This document shows, one piece after another, positions 24,513-33,602 of a DNA stretch of 64,000 bases. The number at the start of each line of letters is the position of its first letter. The stretch's first letter is position 1. The notes under the pieces were generated by a model. That model ran no database searches and had not been told where the DNA came from. It was given only the letters and a program-made list of their open reading frames with translations. Both the position numbers and the translations under genes were made by a program. Source of the DNA: CAWCAL01 sp963695075 (GTDB lineage: Bacteria > Actinomycetota > Acidimicrobiia > Acidimicrobiales > CAWCAL01); the NCBI GenBank assembly GCA_963695075.1, contig CAVOFR010000003.1:62001-126000 (forward strand). The letters run 5' to 3'.

Positions 24513-25592
24513 TCACAGGACCACGACCGACCGCAGCACCTCGCCGGCCTCCATCCGACGGAAGGCCTCCTCGACCTGGCTCAGGCCGATCGTGTCGCTG
24601 ACGAACGCCTGGAGGTCGATGCGTCCCGACAGGTGGTGATCGATCAGGATCGGGAAGTCGCGGCTCGGCAGGCAGTCCCCGTACCAGCTGGGCTTCATCG
24701 AGCCCCCGCGGCCGAAGAACTCGATCATCGGCAATTCGAAGGTCATCGACGGATCGGGCACGCCCACCAGCACCAGCCGGCCGGCCAGGTCCCGGCTGTA
24801 GAAGGCCTGCAGGAGGGTCTCGGGCCGCCCGATGGCTTCGATGGCGACATCGACTCCGAGACCGTCGGTGAGGGCCCGGATCGCTTCGACCGGGTCGGCC
24901 GACGAGGCGTCGATCGTGTCGGTGGCGCCGAACCCTCGGGCCCACTCGAGCTTGAGAGCGTCGATGTCGACGGCGATCACCTTCCGGGCCCCGGCCACGG
25001 CCGCTCCCATGATCGCGGCATCTCCGACGCCGCCGCATCCGAAGACCGCCACGGTCTCGCCCCTCTGGACCTGGCCCGTATTCACCGCCGCGCCGAAGCC
25101 GGCCATGACTCCACAACCGATCAGGCCGGCCGCCGCCGGCGGTGCCGCCGGATCGACCTTCACGCACTGGCCCGCGTGGACGAGCGTCTTCTCGGCGAAG
25201 GCGCCGATTCCGAGAGCCGGGCTCAGCTCGACCCCGTCGAGGGTCATCTTCTGCGCCGCATTCTCGCTGTCGAAGCAGTAGTGGGGCCGGCCCTTTCGGC
25301 ATGCCCGGCAGGCTCCGCAGGGGGCTCGCCACGCCAGCACGACGTAGTCACCGGGCTCGACGCCCGCCACGCCGTCGCCGACTGCCTCGACGATGCCCGC
25401 GGCCTCGTGACCGAGGAGGAAGGGAAACTCGTCGTTGATGGCGCCCTCCCGGTAATGCAGATCGGTGTGGCACACGCCGCACGCCTTGATCCCGACCAGG
25501 GCCTCGCCCGGTCCCGGGTCGGGCACCTGGATCGTCGCCAGCGTCACCGGCTCCTTCTCGGCGGTGGCGACGACCGCCTGGACCTCGTGCAT
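24513..25592 (-). CDS. mscR: S-(hydroxymethyl)mycothiol dehydrogenase / S-nitrosomycothiol reductase
   Basis: A zinc medium-chain dehydrogenase of 359 residues. Catalytic zinc ligands are Cys41 and His62 (GHEAAG), and the structural zinc site is CGACRACRKGRPHYC. The NAD site is VFGCGGVGDAA. It is very close to mycobacterial MscR throughout, including AQKMTLDGVELSPALGIGAFAEKTLVHAGQC in shortened form as NAAQKMTL and LGIGAFAEKTLV, and SSWYGDCLP (here PSWYGDCLP). It oxidises the formaldehyde-mycothiol adduct and can reduce S-nitrosomycothiol. It starts divergent from azlC2 with about 50 bp between. Confidence 0.92.
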   Translation of the reverse strand: MHEVQAVVATAEKEPVTLATIQVPDPGPGEALVGIKACGVCHTDLHYREGAINDEFPFLLGHEAAGIVEAVGDGVAGVEPGDYVVLAWRAPCGACRACRKGRPHYCFDSENAAQKMTLDGVELSPALGIGAFAEKTLVHAGQCVKVDPAAPPAAAGLIGCGVMAGFGAAVNTGQVQRGETVAVFGCGGVGDAAIMGAAVAGARKVIAVDIDALKLEWARGFGATDTIDASSADPVEAIRALTDGLGVDVAIEAIGRPETLLQAFYSRDLAGRLVLVGVPDPSMTFELPMIEFFGRGGSMKPSWYGDCLPSRDFPILIDHHLSGRIDLQAFVSDTIGLSQVEEAFRRMEAGEVLRSVVVL

Positions 25593-25642
25593 GCTTGCCC
25601 CTTGCGATGGTTCGAAGGATCCAGATCCTATGCTCCTGGCCG

Positions 25643-26320
25643 ATGCTTTCGCTCGGACGGTTTCTCAGGCGGCCGCACGTGCGCAACGCTGTCGTACTGG
25701 GAGCCGCGATCGGTGTGTTCGGGATCGCGTTCGGCGTCCTGGCGGTACAGGCCGGTCTGAGCCCGTGGCAGGCGTTGGCCATGTCACTGCTGGTCTTCAC
25801 CGGAGGCTCGCAGTTCGCGGCGATCGGCGTGATCGACGCCGGGGGGACGATGATCGCCGCCACCGGCGCTGCGCTCCTCCTGGCCGTCCGCAACGGTGTC
25901 TACGGCGCGGCCCTGGCCGCTCGATTCGGGCGCCGGCTCCGTCCCCGCCTCGTCGCCACCCAGCTCGTCATCGACGAATCCACCGCCATGTCGGCGGCCC
26001 GACCCGACGACGAGACAGCGATCGAGGCGTTCTGGGCCGCCGGCCTCTCGGTGTACTTCTTCTGGAATCTGGGCACCGCCATCGGAGCGTGGGGTGGCCA
26101 GGTCATCGGTGATCCCGAGACCCTGGGACTCGATGCAGCCCTTCCCGCCGGTTTCGTGGCGATGATGGTGCCACTCACCCGGACCCGTCGGGGGCTGGCC
26201 GCGGCCGCCGGCGGAGCCGCGATCGCGCTGTTGGCCCTGCCGTTCACCCCGCCGGGACTGCCGGTGATCCTCGCCGCCGCGGGGGTCATTCCCGCGCTCG
26301 TGTGGATGAGAGAGCCGTGA
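25643..26320 (+). CDS. azlC: AzlC-type permease, second copy
   Basis: A 225-residue membrane protein of the AzlC family with the motifs GIAFGVLAVQAGLSPWQALAMSLLVFTGGSQFAAIG, here broken by position as GIAFGVLA and FTGGSQFAAIG. It differs clearly from the copy at 4030-4746. The ATG at 25643 leaves room for a promoter between it and mscR; upstream TTG and ATG codons in frame are possible but lack a ribosome binding site. Likely exports branched-chain or similar amino acids with the next gene. Confidence 0.82.
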   Translation: MLSLGRFLRRPHVRNAVVLGAAIGVFGIAFGVLAVQAGLSPWQALAMSLLVFTGGSQFAAIGVIDAGGTMIAATGAALLLAVRNGVYGAALAARFGRRLRPRLVATQLVIDESTAMSAARPDDETAIEAFWAAGLSVYFFWNLGTAIGAWGGQVIGDPETLGLDAALPAGFVAMMVPLTRTRRGLAAAAGGAAIALLALPFTPPGLPVILAAAGVIPALVWMREP

Positions 26321-26625
26321 GCTGGCCCGCCCTGCTCGTCCTCGCTGCCGGGAGCTTCGCCATCAAGGCCACCGGGTACCTCCTCATCGGCGACCGCCCG
26401 GCGATCCAACGCTGGTCGTCGGTGCTGGACCTGTTCCCGCCCGCCCTTCTCGCTGCTCTGGTCGTGGTCCAGACCGTCGGCGTCGAGAGCTCGATCGTCA
26501 TCGACGCCCGCCTTCCGGGCGTGATCGCCGGCTCCGTCGCGGCGTGGAAGAGGGCGCCCTTCCCGGTCGTGCTCGGTCTGGCCGCCGTGGTCACCGCCAC
26601 GATCCGGGCGTTGGCGCCCGGCTAG
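26317..26625 (+). CDS. azlD: AzlD-type exporter subunit, second copy
   Basis: A 102-residue protein with three or four hydrophobic helices, the AzlD partner. The GTG at 26317 overlaps the azlC stop (GTGA), which supports this start over an ATG five codons earlier. It ends 9 bp from the convergent ftsX stop. Confidence 0.8.
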   Translation: MSWPALLVLAAGSFAIKATGYLLIGDRPAIQRWSSVLDLFPPALLAALVVVQTVGVESSIVIDARLPGVIAGSVAAWKRAPFPVVLGLAAVVTATIRALAPG

Positions 26626-26634
26626 AAGGGTCCC

Positions 26635-27525
26635 TCAGACGTCGAGGTAACGGGTGACCGCGATGAACGAGCCTATGGCGCCGATGGCGATCGCCACCAC
26701 GAACAGCCAGATGCTGGTGGCGAACACCTCGTCGGCGCTGATCGAGAAACCGGCCAGTAGCGGCAGGTCATCGGACGCGAATTCGTCCTCGAGCGCGCGG
26801 GCGAGCCCGACGGTGGCACCAACCGCAATCACGGCTCCCACCAGGCATTGGATCAGCCCCTCGAGCATGAACGGCACCCGCACGAACCAGTTGGATGCGC
26901 CGACGAGCTTCATGACCTCGATGTCCTGTCGCCGGGAGCGAATGGCCACGATGATCGTGTTCAGGATCAAGAAGAGGGCGGCCAGGAGCAGGACCCCGGC
27001 GGCCAGGAACATCCAGACGCTGAGTCGATCGCTGAGCCGTTTGACGCGCTCGACAGCTTCGTCCGCGAAACTGACGCGGAGCACTCCGGGGAGGAGCTCG
27101 TAGGCCTCGCCGATCTCGCGAATGGCGGCGGTGTCCAACTCGGCCGGTTTGACCCGGAACGACGGTGGCAGGATGTCGGGTGTCACCGACGCGACCAGGT
27201 CTGGTGAATCGGCGAACAGCTCCTTGAATTCCTCGAAAGCCTGATCGCGGTCGAAGAAGACGGCCGACTCGACCAGGGGGCTCTCGTCGAGCGCGGCCCG
27301 GACCGTCTCCTCCTGGTCGGCGGTCGAATCGGGATCGAGGAAGATGATGAACTCGACGTCGTCGGCGAAGCGGGCCGCTGCGTTCTCGACGCCCAGCCGG
27401 GTGACCCAGGCAGAGCCGAGGAGGGCGAGCGAGATGCCGACGCACAGGATCGTGGCCAGAGCCAGCGTCAGGTTGCGAGCCAGGTTGGTGACCGTCTCGC
27501 GCAGGGCGTACATGATCTTCGCCAT
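26635..27525 (-). CDS. ftsX: Cell division protein FtsX
   Basis: The 296-residue membrane partner of FtsE. A cytoplasmic start and first helix (residues ~20-42) precede an extracellular domain of about 120 residues. Three further helices follow, with the conserved RRQDIEVMKLVGASNWFVRVPFMLEG region. FtsEX controls peptidoglycan hydrolases at the septum from outside the membrane. It lies 9 bp after ftsE. No M23 or NlpC/P60 hydrolase gene follows, unlike in many actinobacteria. Confidence 0.94.
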   Translation of the reverse strand: MAKIMYALRETVTNLARNLTLALATILCVGISLALLGSAWVTRLGVENAAARFADDVEFIIFLDPDSTADQEETVRAALDESPLVESAVFFDRDQAFEEFKELFADSPDLVASVTPDILPPSFRVKPAELDTAAIREIGEAYELLPGVLRVSFADEAVERVKRLSDRLSVWMFLAAGVLLLAALFLILNTIIVAIRSRRQDIEVMKLVGASNWFVRVPFMLEGLIQCLVGAVIAVGATVGLARALEDEFASDDLPLLAGFSISADEVFATSIWLFVVAIAIGAIGSFIAVTRYLDV

Positions 27526-27534
27526 CAGGAGTTC

Positions 27535-28212
27535 CTACTCGTAGACGCCGCGCGCTTGATCACGCACGATCTGGCCGCGGTCGAGTTCGATCACCCGGCG
27601 ACGCATCGTGTCGACGATGCCGCGGTCGTGGGTGGCCATCACCACGGTGGTGCCCGTGCGATTGATCCGATCGAGCAGCTTCATGATCCCGACCGACGTC
27701 TGCGGATCGAGGTTACCCGTGGGCTCGTCGGCCAGGAGGATCAGGGGCCGGTTGACGAACGCACGGGCGATCGAGACCCGCTGCTGCTCGCCGCCGGAGA
27801 GCTCGTTCGGGAAGCGGTCGACCTTCTTGGCCAAGCCGACGAGCTCGAGGATGGCGGGGACCTGGGAGCGGATGACGTGGCGGGGACGACCGATGACCTC
27901 GAGAGCGAACGAGACGTTCTCGGCCACCGTCTTGTTGGGCAGGAGCTTGAAGTCCTGGAAGACCGACCCGATGTTGCGACGCAGGTAGGGCACCTTCCAG
28001 CTGCTGAGCTCGTTGGTGTTCTTCCCCGCGACCCAGATCTCGCCGCCGGTGGGACGCTCCTCGCGGTTCACCAGGCGAAGAAACGTCGACTTGCCGGAGC
28101 CTGACGCTCCGACCAGGAAGACGAACTCCCCCTTGGCGATGTCGGCGGACGCGTCGCGCAGGGCGACGACCTCACCCTTGTAGGTCTTCGAGACGTCCTT
28201 CAGCTTGATCAT
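27535..28212 (-). CDS. ftsE: Cell division ATP-binding protein FtsE
   Basis: An ABC ATPase of 225 residues. Walker A is GASGSGKST at 35-43, the signature is LSGGEQQRVSIARAF and Walker B is LILLADEPTGNLD. The VFQDFKLLPNKTVAENVSFALEV region, seen here as FQDFKLLPNKTV, is typical of FtsE. It works with FtsX in cell division. It stands between prfB and ftsX in the usual actinobacterial order. Confidence 0.96.
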   Translation of the reverse strand: MIKLKDVSKTYKGEVVALRDASADIAKGEFVFLVGASGSGKSTFLRLVNREERPTGGEIWVAGKNTNELSSWKVPYLRRNIGSVFQDFKLLPNKTVAENVSFALEVIGRPRHVIRSQVPAILELVGLAKKVDRFPNELSGGEQQRVSIARAFVNRPLILLADEPTGNLDPQTSVGIMKLLDRINRTGTTVVMATHDRGIVDTMRRRVIELDRGQIVRDQARGVYE

Positions 28213-28275
28213 GGCTTCTCCACTCTCGCCGAGTCTGGTCCAAGCCGCACCCGAAGTGGTGGCACCGGGGAAGAT

Positions 28276-29379
28276 TCAGTCACCCGACCGCCGCCAGCGC
28301 AGGAAGGCCTCCATGAATTGATCAACACCGCCGTCGAGGACACCCTCGACGTCGCCGGTCTCGTGATTGCTCCGCAGGTCCTTGACCATCTGGTAGGGCT
28401 GCATCACGTACGAGCGGATCTGGCTTCCGAACCCGACCGCTTTCGCCTCGCCCGCGATCCCGGCCAGCTCGTCCTCCCGCTTCTTGCGCTCGAGATCCAG
28501 CAGGCGGGCGGCGAGGATCTGCATGGCGCGGTCCTTGTTCTGGTGCTGGCTGCGCTCGTTCTGGCAGGACACCACGATGCCCGACGGCAGATGGGTGATT
28601 CGGACGGCCGAGTCGGTGACGTTCACATGCTGGCCGCCCGCCCCCGAGGACCGGTAGGTATCGATCCGCAGGTCCTTCTCGTCGATGTCCACCTCGCTGG
28701 TGACCTCGTCGAAGAACGGCACGACCTGCAGCGAGGCGAATGCGGTCTGGCGTTTCGAGTCCTTGTTGAAGGGCGACAGGCGCACCAACCGATGCACGCC
28801 GTGCTCCGACTGGAGCAACCCGTAGGCGTGCCGGCCCCGGACCAGGAACTCGGCCGAGCTGATGCCGGCCTCCTGGCCTTCGTTCACCGAGTCGATCTCG
28901 ACGTCGAATCCTCGCCGCTCGGCCCAACGCCGGTACATCCGCAACAACAGTTCGGCCCAGTCCTGGGCATCGGTCCCTCCCTCACCCGACTTCACGAAGC
29001 ACACGGCGTCGCCGTCGTCGTACTCGCCGGTGAACAGCGATCGGAGCTCGAGCTCGTCGAACTCGGCCGCGATCTGCTCGGTGGCGGCGGCGATCTCGGC
29101 GACGAACGACTCATCGGCCTCCTCCTCGGCCAGTTCCAGCAATGTCGTCACGTCCTCGATGCGCTGTTCGAGGCTGTCGAAGAGGTCGAGATCGTCGTTG
29201 ACGGCGGCGAGGTCGGTCTGCATCCGGCGGGCTGCCTCGGCGTCGTCCCACAGGTCGGGCTTCTCGAACTCGGCCTCGAGCTGCGGCTTCTGCAGGCGCA
29301 GCTCGTCAACCCGGAGATACTGCTCGGCCTGGCCGAGCCGGTCGGCCAACGCGGCGATCTGATCGTGGAGCTCCTGCAT
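28276..29379 (-). CDS. prfB: Peptide chain release factor 2
   Basis: A 367-residue class I release factor for UGA and UAA. The stop-codon tripeptide SPF is at 202-204 and the GGQ motif that triggers peptide release is at 248-250. The frame is continuous, so there is no programmed +1 frameshift of the E. coli kind. It lies between secA (14 bp upstream) and ftsE (63 bp downstream). Confidence 0.96.
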   Translation of the reverse strand: MQELHDQIAALADRLGQAEQYLRVDELRLQKPQLEAEFEKPDLWDDAEAARRMQTDLAAVNDDLDLFDSLEQRIEDVTTLLELAEEEADESFVAEIAAATEQIAAEFDELELRSLFTGEYDDGDAVCFVKSGEGGTDAQDWAELLLRMYRRWAERRGFDVEIDSVNEGQEAGISSAEFLVRGRHAYGLLQSEHGVHRLVRLSPFNKDSKRQTAFASLQVVPFFDEVTSEVDIDEKDLRIDTYRSSGAGGQHVNVTDSAVRITHLPSGIVVSCQNERSQHQNKDRAMQILAARLLDLERKKREDELAGIAGEAKAVGFGSQIRSYVMQPYQMVKDLRSNHETGDVEGVLDGGVDQFMEAFLRWRRSGD

Positions 29380-29393
29380 GGTCGGCGAGCCCG

Positions 29394-32129
29394 CTATCGG
29401 CCGTGGCAGTGCTTGAACTTCTTACCCGATCCACACGGGCAGGGCTCGTTGCGACCGGTCTTGTCCCAGTCGGACTTGACCACCGGGGTGTGCGCCGCCG
29501 TCTCGTCGGGCTTGGGGCCGGTGGGGGGCAGGACGGCGCCCTCGGCCGCGGCCGCAGGGCGCGACGCCCGACCGGCGGAGATGTCCTGGACCGGCGCATC
29601 CGGGGCCGAATAGGACATGTCGGCCACATCGGCGCCGCCACCGGTCTGCTCCTCGGGGGGCTTGATCTGGATGTTCATGTTGAGGACGTAGGTGACGAAG
29701 TCCGTGGAGACACCGTCCATCATCTGGCCGAACATCTCGAAGCCCTCGCGCTGCCACTCCATGAGGGGATCCTTCTGCCCCATGGCCCGCAGGCCGATGC
29801 CGTCGCGGAGATAGTCCATCTCCTGGAGGTGCTCGCGCCATCGGCGGTCGAGGATGCGCAACATGACCCGACGCTCGAGCTCGCGCATCACCTCGGAGCC
29901 GACCACCGACTCGCGCCTCGCGTAGTGCTCGGCCGCGTCGGTCAGCAACAACCCCTTCAGGTCCTCGGTGACGTCGGCGGCCTCGAGCGCCTCGGCGGTC
30001 AGCTCGGTCGGCCAGATGTTGCGCACCTCGCCCAATAGGCCACCGATGTCCCATTCCTCGGCGAAGTCGGCCACGCAGAAGGTCTCGATGGCGCTGCCGA
30101 CGGCTCGGTCGAGCGCATCGTCGGCCTCTTCCCGCAGATCCTCACCGTCGAGGATCTGATCGCGGCGCTTGTAGATCACCTTGCGCTGCTCGTTCATCAC
30201 CTCGTCGTACTTGAGCACGTTCTGACGAATCTCGGCGTTGCGTTGCTCGACGGTGTTCTGGGCCCGTTCGACCGACTTGGTGACCATCTTCGACTCGATC
30301 GGCACATCGTCGGGGAGCGCACGATCCATGACCCAGTTCATGGCCCCGGTGGCGAACAGGCGCATGAGATCGTCCTCGAGCGAAAGGTAGAAGCGGGAGG
30401 CGCCCGGGTCGCCCTGCCGGCCGGAACGACCGCGCAACTGGTTGTCGATCCGACGCGATTCGTGCCGCTCGGTCCCGAGCACGTAGACCCCACCGAGCTC
30501 GCGGACCTTGTCGCCTTCGGCTCGCATCTCCGATTCGTACTTGGCGTGCAGTTCGACCACCCGCGTCCGGCCCTCTTCGCTGTCGGGGTCCAGTCCCTCG
30601 GCCTTGACGTCGATCTCGGCCGCGATCTCCGGGTTGCCCCCGAGGATGATGTCGACGCCTCGGCCGGCCATGTTGGTGGCGACGGTGATGGCGCCGACGC
30701 GCCCGGCCTGCGCGACTACGTGGGCTTCCTTCGTGTGCTGTTTGGCGTTGAGGACCTGATGGGGGATGCCCCTCTTCTGGAGAATCCCCGAGAGCTTCTC
30801 GGAGTGCTCGACCGATGCGGTTCCCACCAGGACGGGCTGGCCGACCTCGTAACGGTCGAGCAGGTCCTCCACGACGGCGCCGAACTTGCCGTCCTCGGTC
30901 TTGTAGACCAGGTCGGCCTTGTCCGTCCGGATCACCGGCTTGTTGGTGGGGATCGGCACCACGTGGAGGCCGTAGGTGCTGTTCAGCTCGGACGCCTCGG
31001 TCTCGGCCGTGCCCGTCATGCCGGCCAGCTTCTCGTACATCCGGAAGTAGTTCTGCAGCGTGACGGTGGCCAGCGTCTGGTTCTCTTCCTTGATCTTGAC
31101 GCCTTCTTTGGCCTCGACCGCCTGGTGGAGACCGTCGGACCACCGGCGGCCGTCGAGCACGCGCCCGGTGAACTCGTCGACGATCTTCACCTGACCGTCG
31201 GCCACCAGGTAGTCGCGGTCACGATGGAAGAGCTCCTTGGCCCGCAACGCCACGCCGAGCTGGTGAACCAGGTTCTGTGACACACCGTCGTAGATGTTCT
31301 CGACGCCGAGCGCCCGTTCGACGGCTTCGATGCCCTCTTCGGTGGGCGACACGATCCGCTTCTCTTCGTCGACGTCATAGTGCTCCTCGGGCTGGAGCCC
31401 GCGGACGATGGCAGCGAAGTCGTAGTAGAGCTTGGCTGCGTCGGCGACGCGGCCACTGATGATGAGCGGCGTGCGTGCCTCGTCTATCAGGATCGAGTCG
31501 ATCTCGTCGACCAGGCAGTACACGTGGCCTCGCTGGACCTGGTCCTCGCGGCTCAGCGCCATGTTGTCCCGGAGGTAATCGAAGCCGAGCTCGTTGTTGG
31601 TCCCGTAGGTGATGTCGCAGCCGTACTGGGCCCGCTTGTGTTCGCGGTCGAAGTTGCCCGGGACCACGAGACCGATCGAGAGCCCGAGCCACTCGTGAAC
31701 CTGGCCCATCCACTCGGCGTCACGGGTGGCCAGGTAGTCGTTGACCGTCACTATGTGCATGCCTTGGCCGGTGAGACCGTTCAGATATGCCGGCAGGGTC
31801 GAGACCAGGGTCTTTCCCTCACCGGTCTTCATCTCGCCGACCCATCCGAGATGCAGGGCTGCGCCGCCCATGAGCTGGACGTCGTAGTGACGCTGACCGA
31901 TCGTGCGCTGGGCCGCCTCGCGGACGACGGCGAAGGACTCGACCAGGAGGTCTTCCATGTCCTCGCCCCGGTCGATGCGCTGCCGGAATTCGCCGGTCTT
32001 GGCCTTCAGCTCGTCGTCGCGGAGAGCCTCCATCTCGGGCTCGAGCGCGTTGATGTCGGGCACGAGAGCTTGGATGGCTTTGAGTTTGCGGCCTTCGCCG
32101 GCGCGGAGGACACGATCGAAAATACCCAT
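29394..32129 (-). CDS. secA: Preprotein translocase ATPase SecA
   Basis: The 911-residue motor of the Sec pathway. Walker A is MKTGEGKT at 100-107; VDEIDSILIDEARTPL is the DEAD-like box; DMAGRGVDI (here NMAGRGVDIILGG) and RIDNQLRGRSGRQGDPG are the second ATPase lobe. The extreme C-terminus NEPCPCGSGKKFKHC is the zinc-binding SecB/ribosome-contact domain. The length is normal for the housekeeping SecA1. It follows hpf by 76 bp. Confidence 0.97.
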   Translation of the reverse strand: MGIFDRVLRAGEGRKLKAIQALVPDINALEPEMEALRDDELKAKTGEFRQRIDRGEDMEDLLVESFAVVREAAQRTIGQRHYDVQLMGGAALHLGWVGEMKTGEGKTLVSTLPAYLNGLTGQGMHIVTVNDYLATRDAEWMGQVHEWLGLSIGLVVPGNFDREHKRAQYGCDITYGTNNELGFDYLRDNMALSREDQVQRGHVYCLVDEIDSILIDEARTPLIISGRVADAAKLYYDFAAIVRGLQPEEHYDVDEEKRIVSPTEEGIEAVERALGVENIYDGVSQNLVHQLGVALRAKELFHRDRDYLVADGQVKIVDEFTGRVLDGRRWSDGLHQAVEAKEGVKIKEENQTLATVTLQNYFRMYEKLAGMTGTAETEASELNSTYGLHVVPIPTNKPVIRTDKADLVYKTEDGKFGAVVEDLLDRYEVGQPVLVGTASVEHSEKLSGILQKRGIPHQVLNAKQHTKEAHVVAQAGRVGAITVATNMAGRGVDIILGGNPEIAAEIDVKAEGLDPDSEEGRTRVVELHAKYESEMRAEGDKVRELGGVYVLGTERHESRRIDNQLRGRSGRQGDPGASRFYLSLEDDLMRLFATGAMNWVMDRALPDDVPIESKMVTKSVERAQNTVEQRNAEIRQNVLKYDEVMNEQRKVIYKRRDQILDGEDLREEADDALDRAVGSAIETFCVADFAEEWDIGGLLGEVRNIWPTELTAEALEAADVTEDLKGLLLTDAAEHYARRESVVGSEVMRELERRVMLRILDRRWREHLQEMDYLRDGIGLRAMGQKDPLMEWQREGFEMFGQMMDGVSTDFVTYVLNMNIQIKPPEEQTGGGADVADMSYSAPDAPVQDISAGRASRPAAAAEGAVLPPTGPKPDETAAHTPVVKSDWDKTGRNEPCPCGSGKKFKHCHGR

Positions 32130-32205
32130 GAGCAGCCGAGTCTACCGACCGGCACCACGCGCCAGGACCCCGTGTCCCGGGCCTTGGCGCGTGGTGGAGG
32201 GATCT

Positions 32206-32796
32206 TCAGTCCTGGCTGATCAGCATGCCCACGTCGCCGTCCTCGCGGCGGTAGACCACAGCCGGCTTGCCGGTCTGACGGTCGGTGAAGAAGTAGAAGG
32301 GGTGATTGACCAGATCCATCTGCAACGCGGCATCCGAAGGCGTCATGTCGACGACGTCGACGTGCTTGACCTTGACGATGCGGTAGCCCAGCTCGGCGGC
32401 GACCTCTTCGTCGGCGGTGATCGGGTCGGTCAGGACCGCCATGGCCTCGGCCGGCACCGTGGCGACGACCCCGTGCCCGTTCTTGGCGTGCTTGTCGTAC
32501 CGCTTCATCTTCGTCTTGAGCTTGTGGAGCTGGTGCTCGAGCTTGTCGACCGCTCGATCGAGCGCCTGCAGCTCGTCCACACCGCTCACCTTGCATCGCA
32601 CATGATGGCCGTGACCCTCGAGGGTGACCTCGCAGATGTCGCGCTCCTCGATCCGGGGGTTCTTCTCCTCGAAGAAGTGCACCTCAGCTCTGTCGAGGCC
32701 ACGGAGGAACCGATCGAGCTTGCCGATCTTGTCCTCCGCCGCCGCGCGGACCTGATCCGACACCTGCACGTTGCGACCACTGACCGAGACGTCCAC
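32206..32796 (-). CDS. hpf: Ribosome hibernation promoting factor, long form
   Basis: A 196-residue long-form HPF (RaiA/S30AE family). The N-terminal domain covers residues 1-105 and blocks the 30S A and P sites. The C-terminal dimerisation domain at about 140-196 (MTPSDAALQMDLVNHPFYFF) allows 100S ribosome dimers. The start is a GTG, decided by the strong AAAGGAGC ribosome binding site 6 nt upstream; the long frame further upstream overlaps the ComF gene in antisense-like composition. The comF - hpf - secA order matches Rv3242c-Rv3240c. Confidence 0.93.
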   Translation of the reverse strand: MDVSVSGRNVQVSDQVRAAAEDKIGKLDRFLRGLDRAEVHFFEEKNPRIEERDICEVTLEGHGHHVRCKVSGVDELQALDRAVDKLEHQLHKLKTKMKRYDKHAKNGHGVVATVPAEAMAVLTDPITADEEVAAELGYRIVKVKHVDVVDMTPSDAALQMDLVNHPFYFFTDRQTGKPAVVYRREDGDVGMLISQD

Positions 32797-32900
32797 CGAA
32801 GAGCTCCTTTCGAGCGATGCACCCTGCACCAGGATTCGATCGTACGTGATGTCGCGCCCGACCGGCCTGGTCGGGCGCGCTCGCGGCCGCGAATGCCGCG

Positions 32901-33473
32901 TCAGCTCACCCGGGCGACCGTGAGCCCGTGGACGGCATCGGCGCCGGCCGCTGCCAGCGCCTGGCCGGCCCGGCTCATGCTGGTCCCGGTGGTGCACACG
33001 TCGTCGATGACGAGGACGATTCCCCGGACGGGCCGGCGAACCCGCAAGCGCGGTGCCCGAGAACGGACGTGAGCCGGAGCGCCGGTCTGGCCTGGTCCGC
33101 GGTCGCGGACGAGGAGCCGGACGACCGGCAGGTCGAGGCGCCGGGCGACCGCCCGGGCCAGCAGCTCGGCCTGGTCGAAGCCCCGCCGTCGACGCCGATC
33201 CGGCGTGGTGGGCAGCCAGGTGACGCGATCGAACCGACCACGGGCCGCGGCAGCCAGCCTGACCGCCAGCCAAGGCACGACCGCCTTTGCGTTTCGGTAC
33301 TTGAGAGCGGCGACGAGGGCTCGGCTGGTGTCGTTCCACCGGTAGAGGCTCGTGAGCGAATCGAGGCCGACGACCGGATCGGTGACCAGCGGCGCCGCGA
33401 GGCCGATCGAGCAGCGGTCACAGACCGCGGCCGCAGGGTCACCGCACGCGGCGCACGTCTTGGGAAGGAGCAC
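32901..33473 (-). CDS. ComF-family phosphoribosyltransferase-like protein
   Basis: A ~190-residue protein of the ComF/GntX family. A small cysteine cluster (CAACGDPAAAVCDRC) opens it and the PRPP-binding loop VLVIDDVCTTGTSMSRAG lies near the end. In naturally competent bacteria ComF aids DNA uptake; in actinobacteria its role is unclear. The start is uncertain; the GTG at 33473 places translation just before the Cys cluster, but its ribosome binding site is weak. Confidence 0.8.
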   Translation of the reverse strand: MLLPKTCAACGDPAAAVCDRCSIGLAAPLVTDPVVGLDSLTSLYRWNDTSRALVAALKYRNAKAVVPWLAVRLAAAARGRFDRVTWLPTTPDRRRRRGFDQAELLARAVARRLDLPVVRLLVRDRGPGQTGAPAHVRSRAPRLRVRRPVRGIVLVIDDVCTTGTSMSRAGQALAAAGADAVHGLTVARVS

Positions 33474-33602
33474 GGTCCGAGTATGGTCGGCCCCTGTGAC
33501 AGCGAGGCGCGGAGGCTGATCCCCCGGTGCGGTGATGCGCTGTGATTGACTACTGACGGTGCTTTGCGGAGTTGCGGCATCGATTGAGCGTGGAGGTGGA
33601 GC

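Noticed and set aside
28276..29379. Programmed frameshift in prfB
   Set aside because: The reading frame is continuous from the ATG and shows no early in-frame TGA, so no frameshift is needed.
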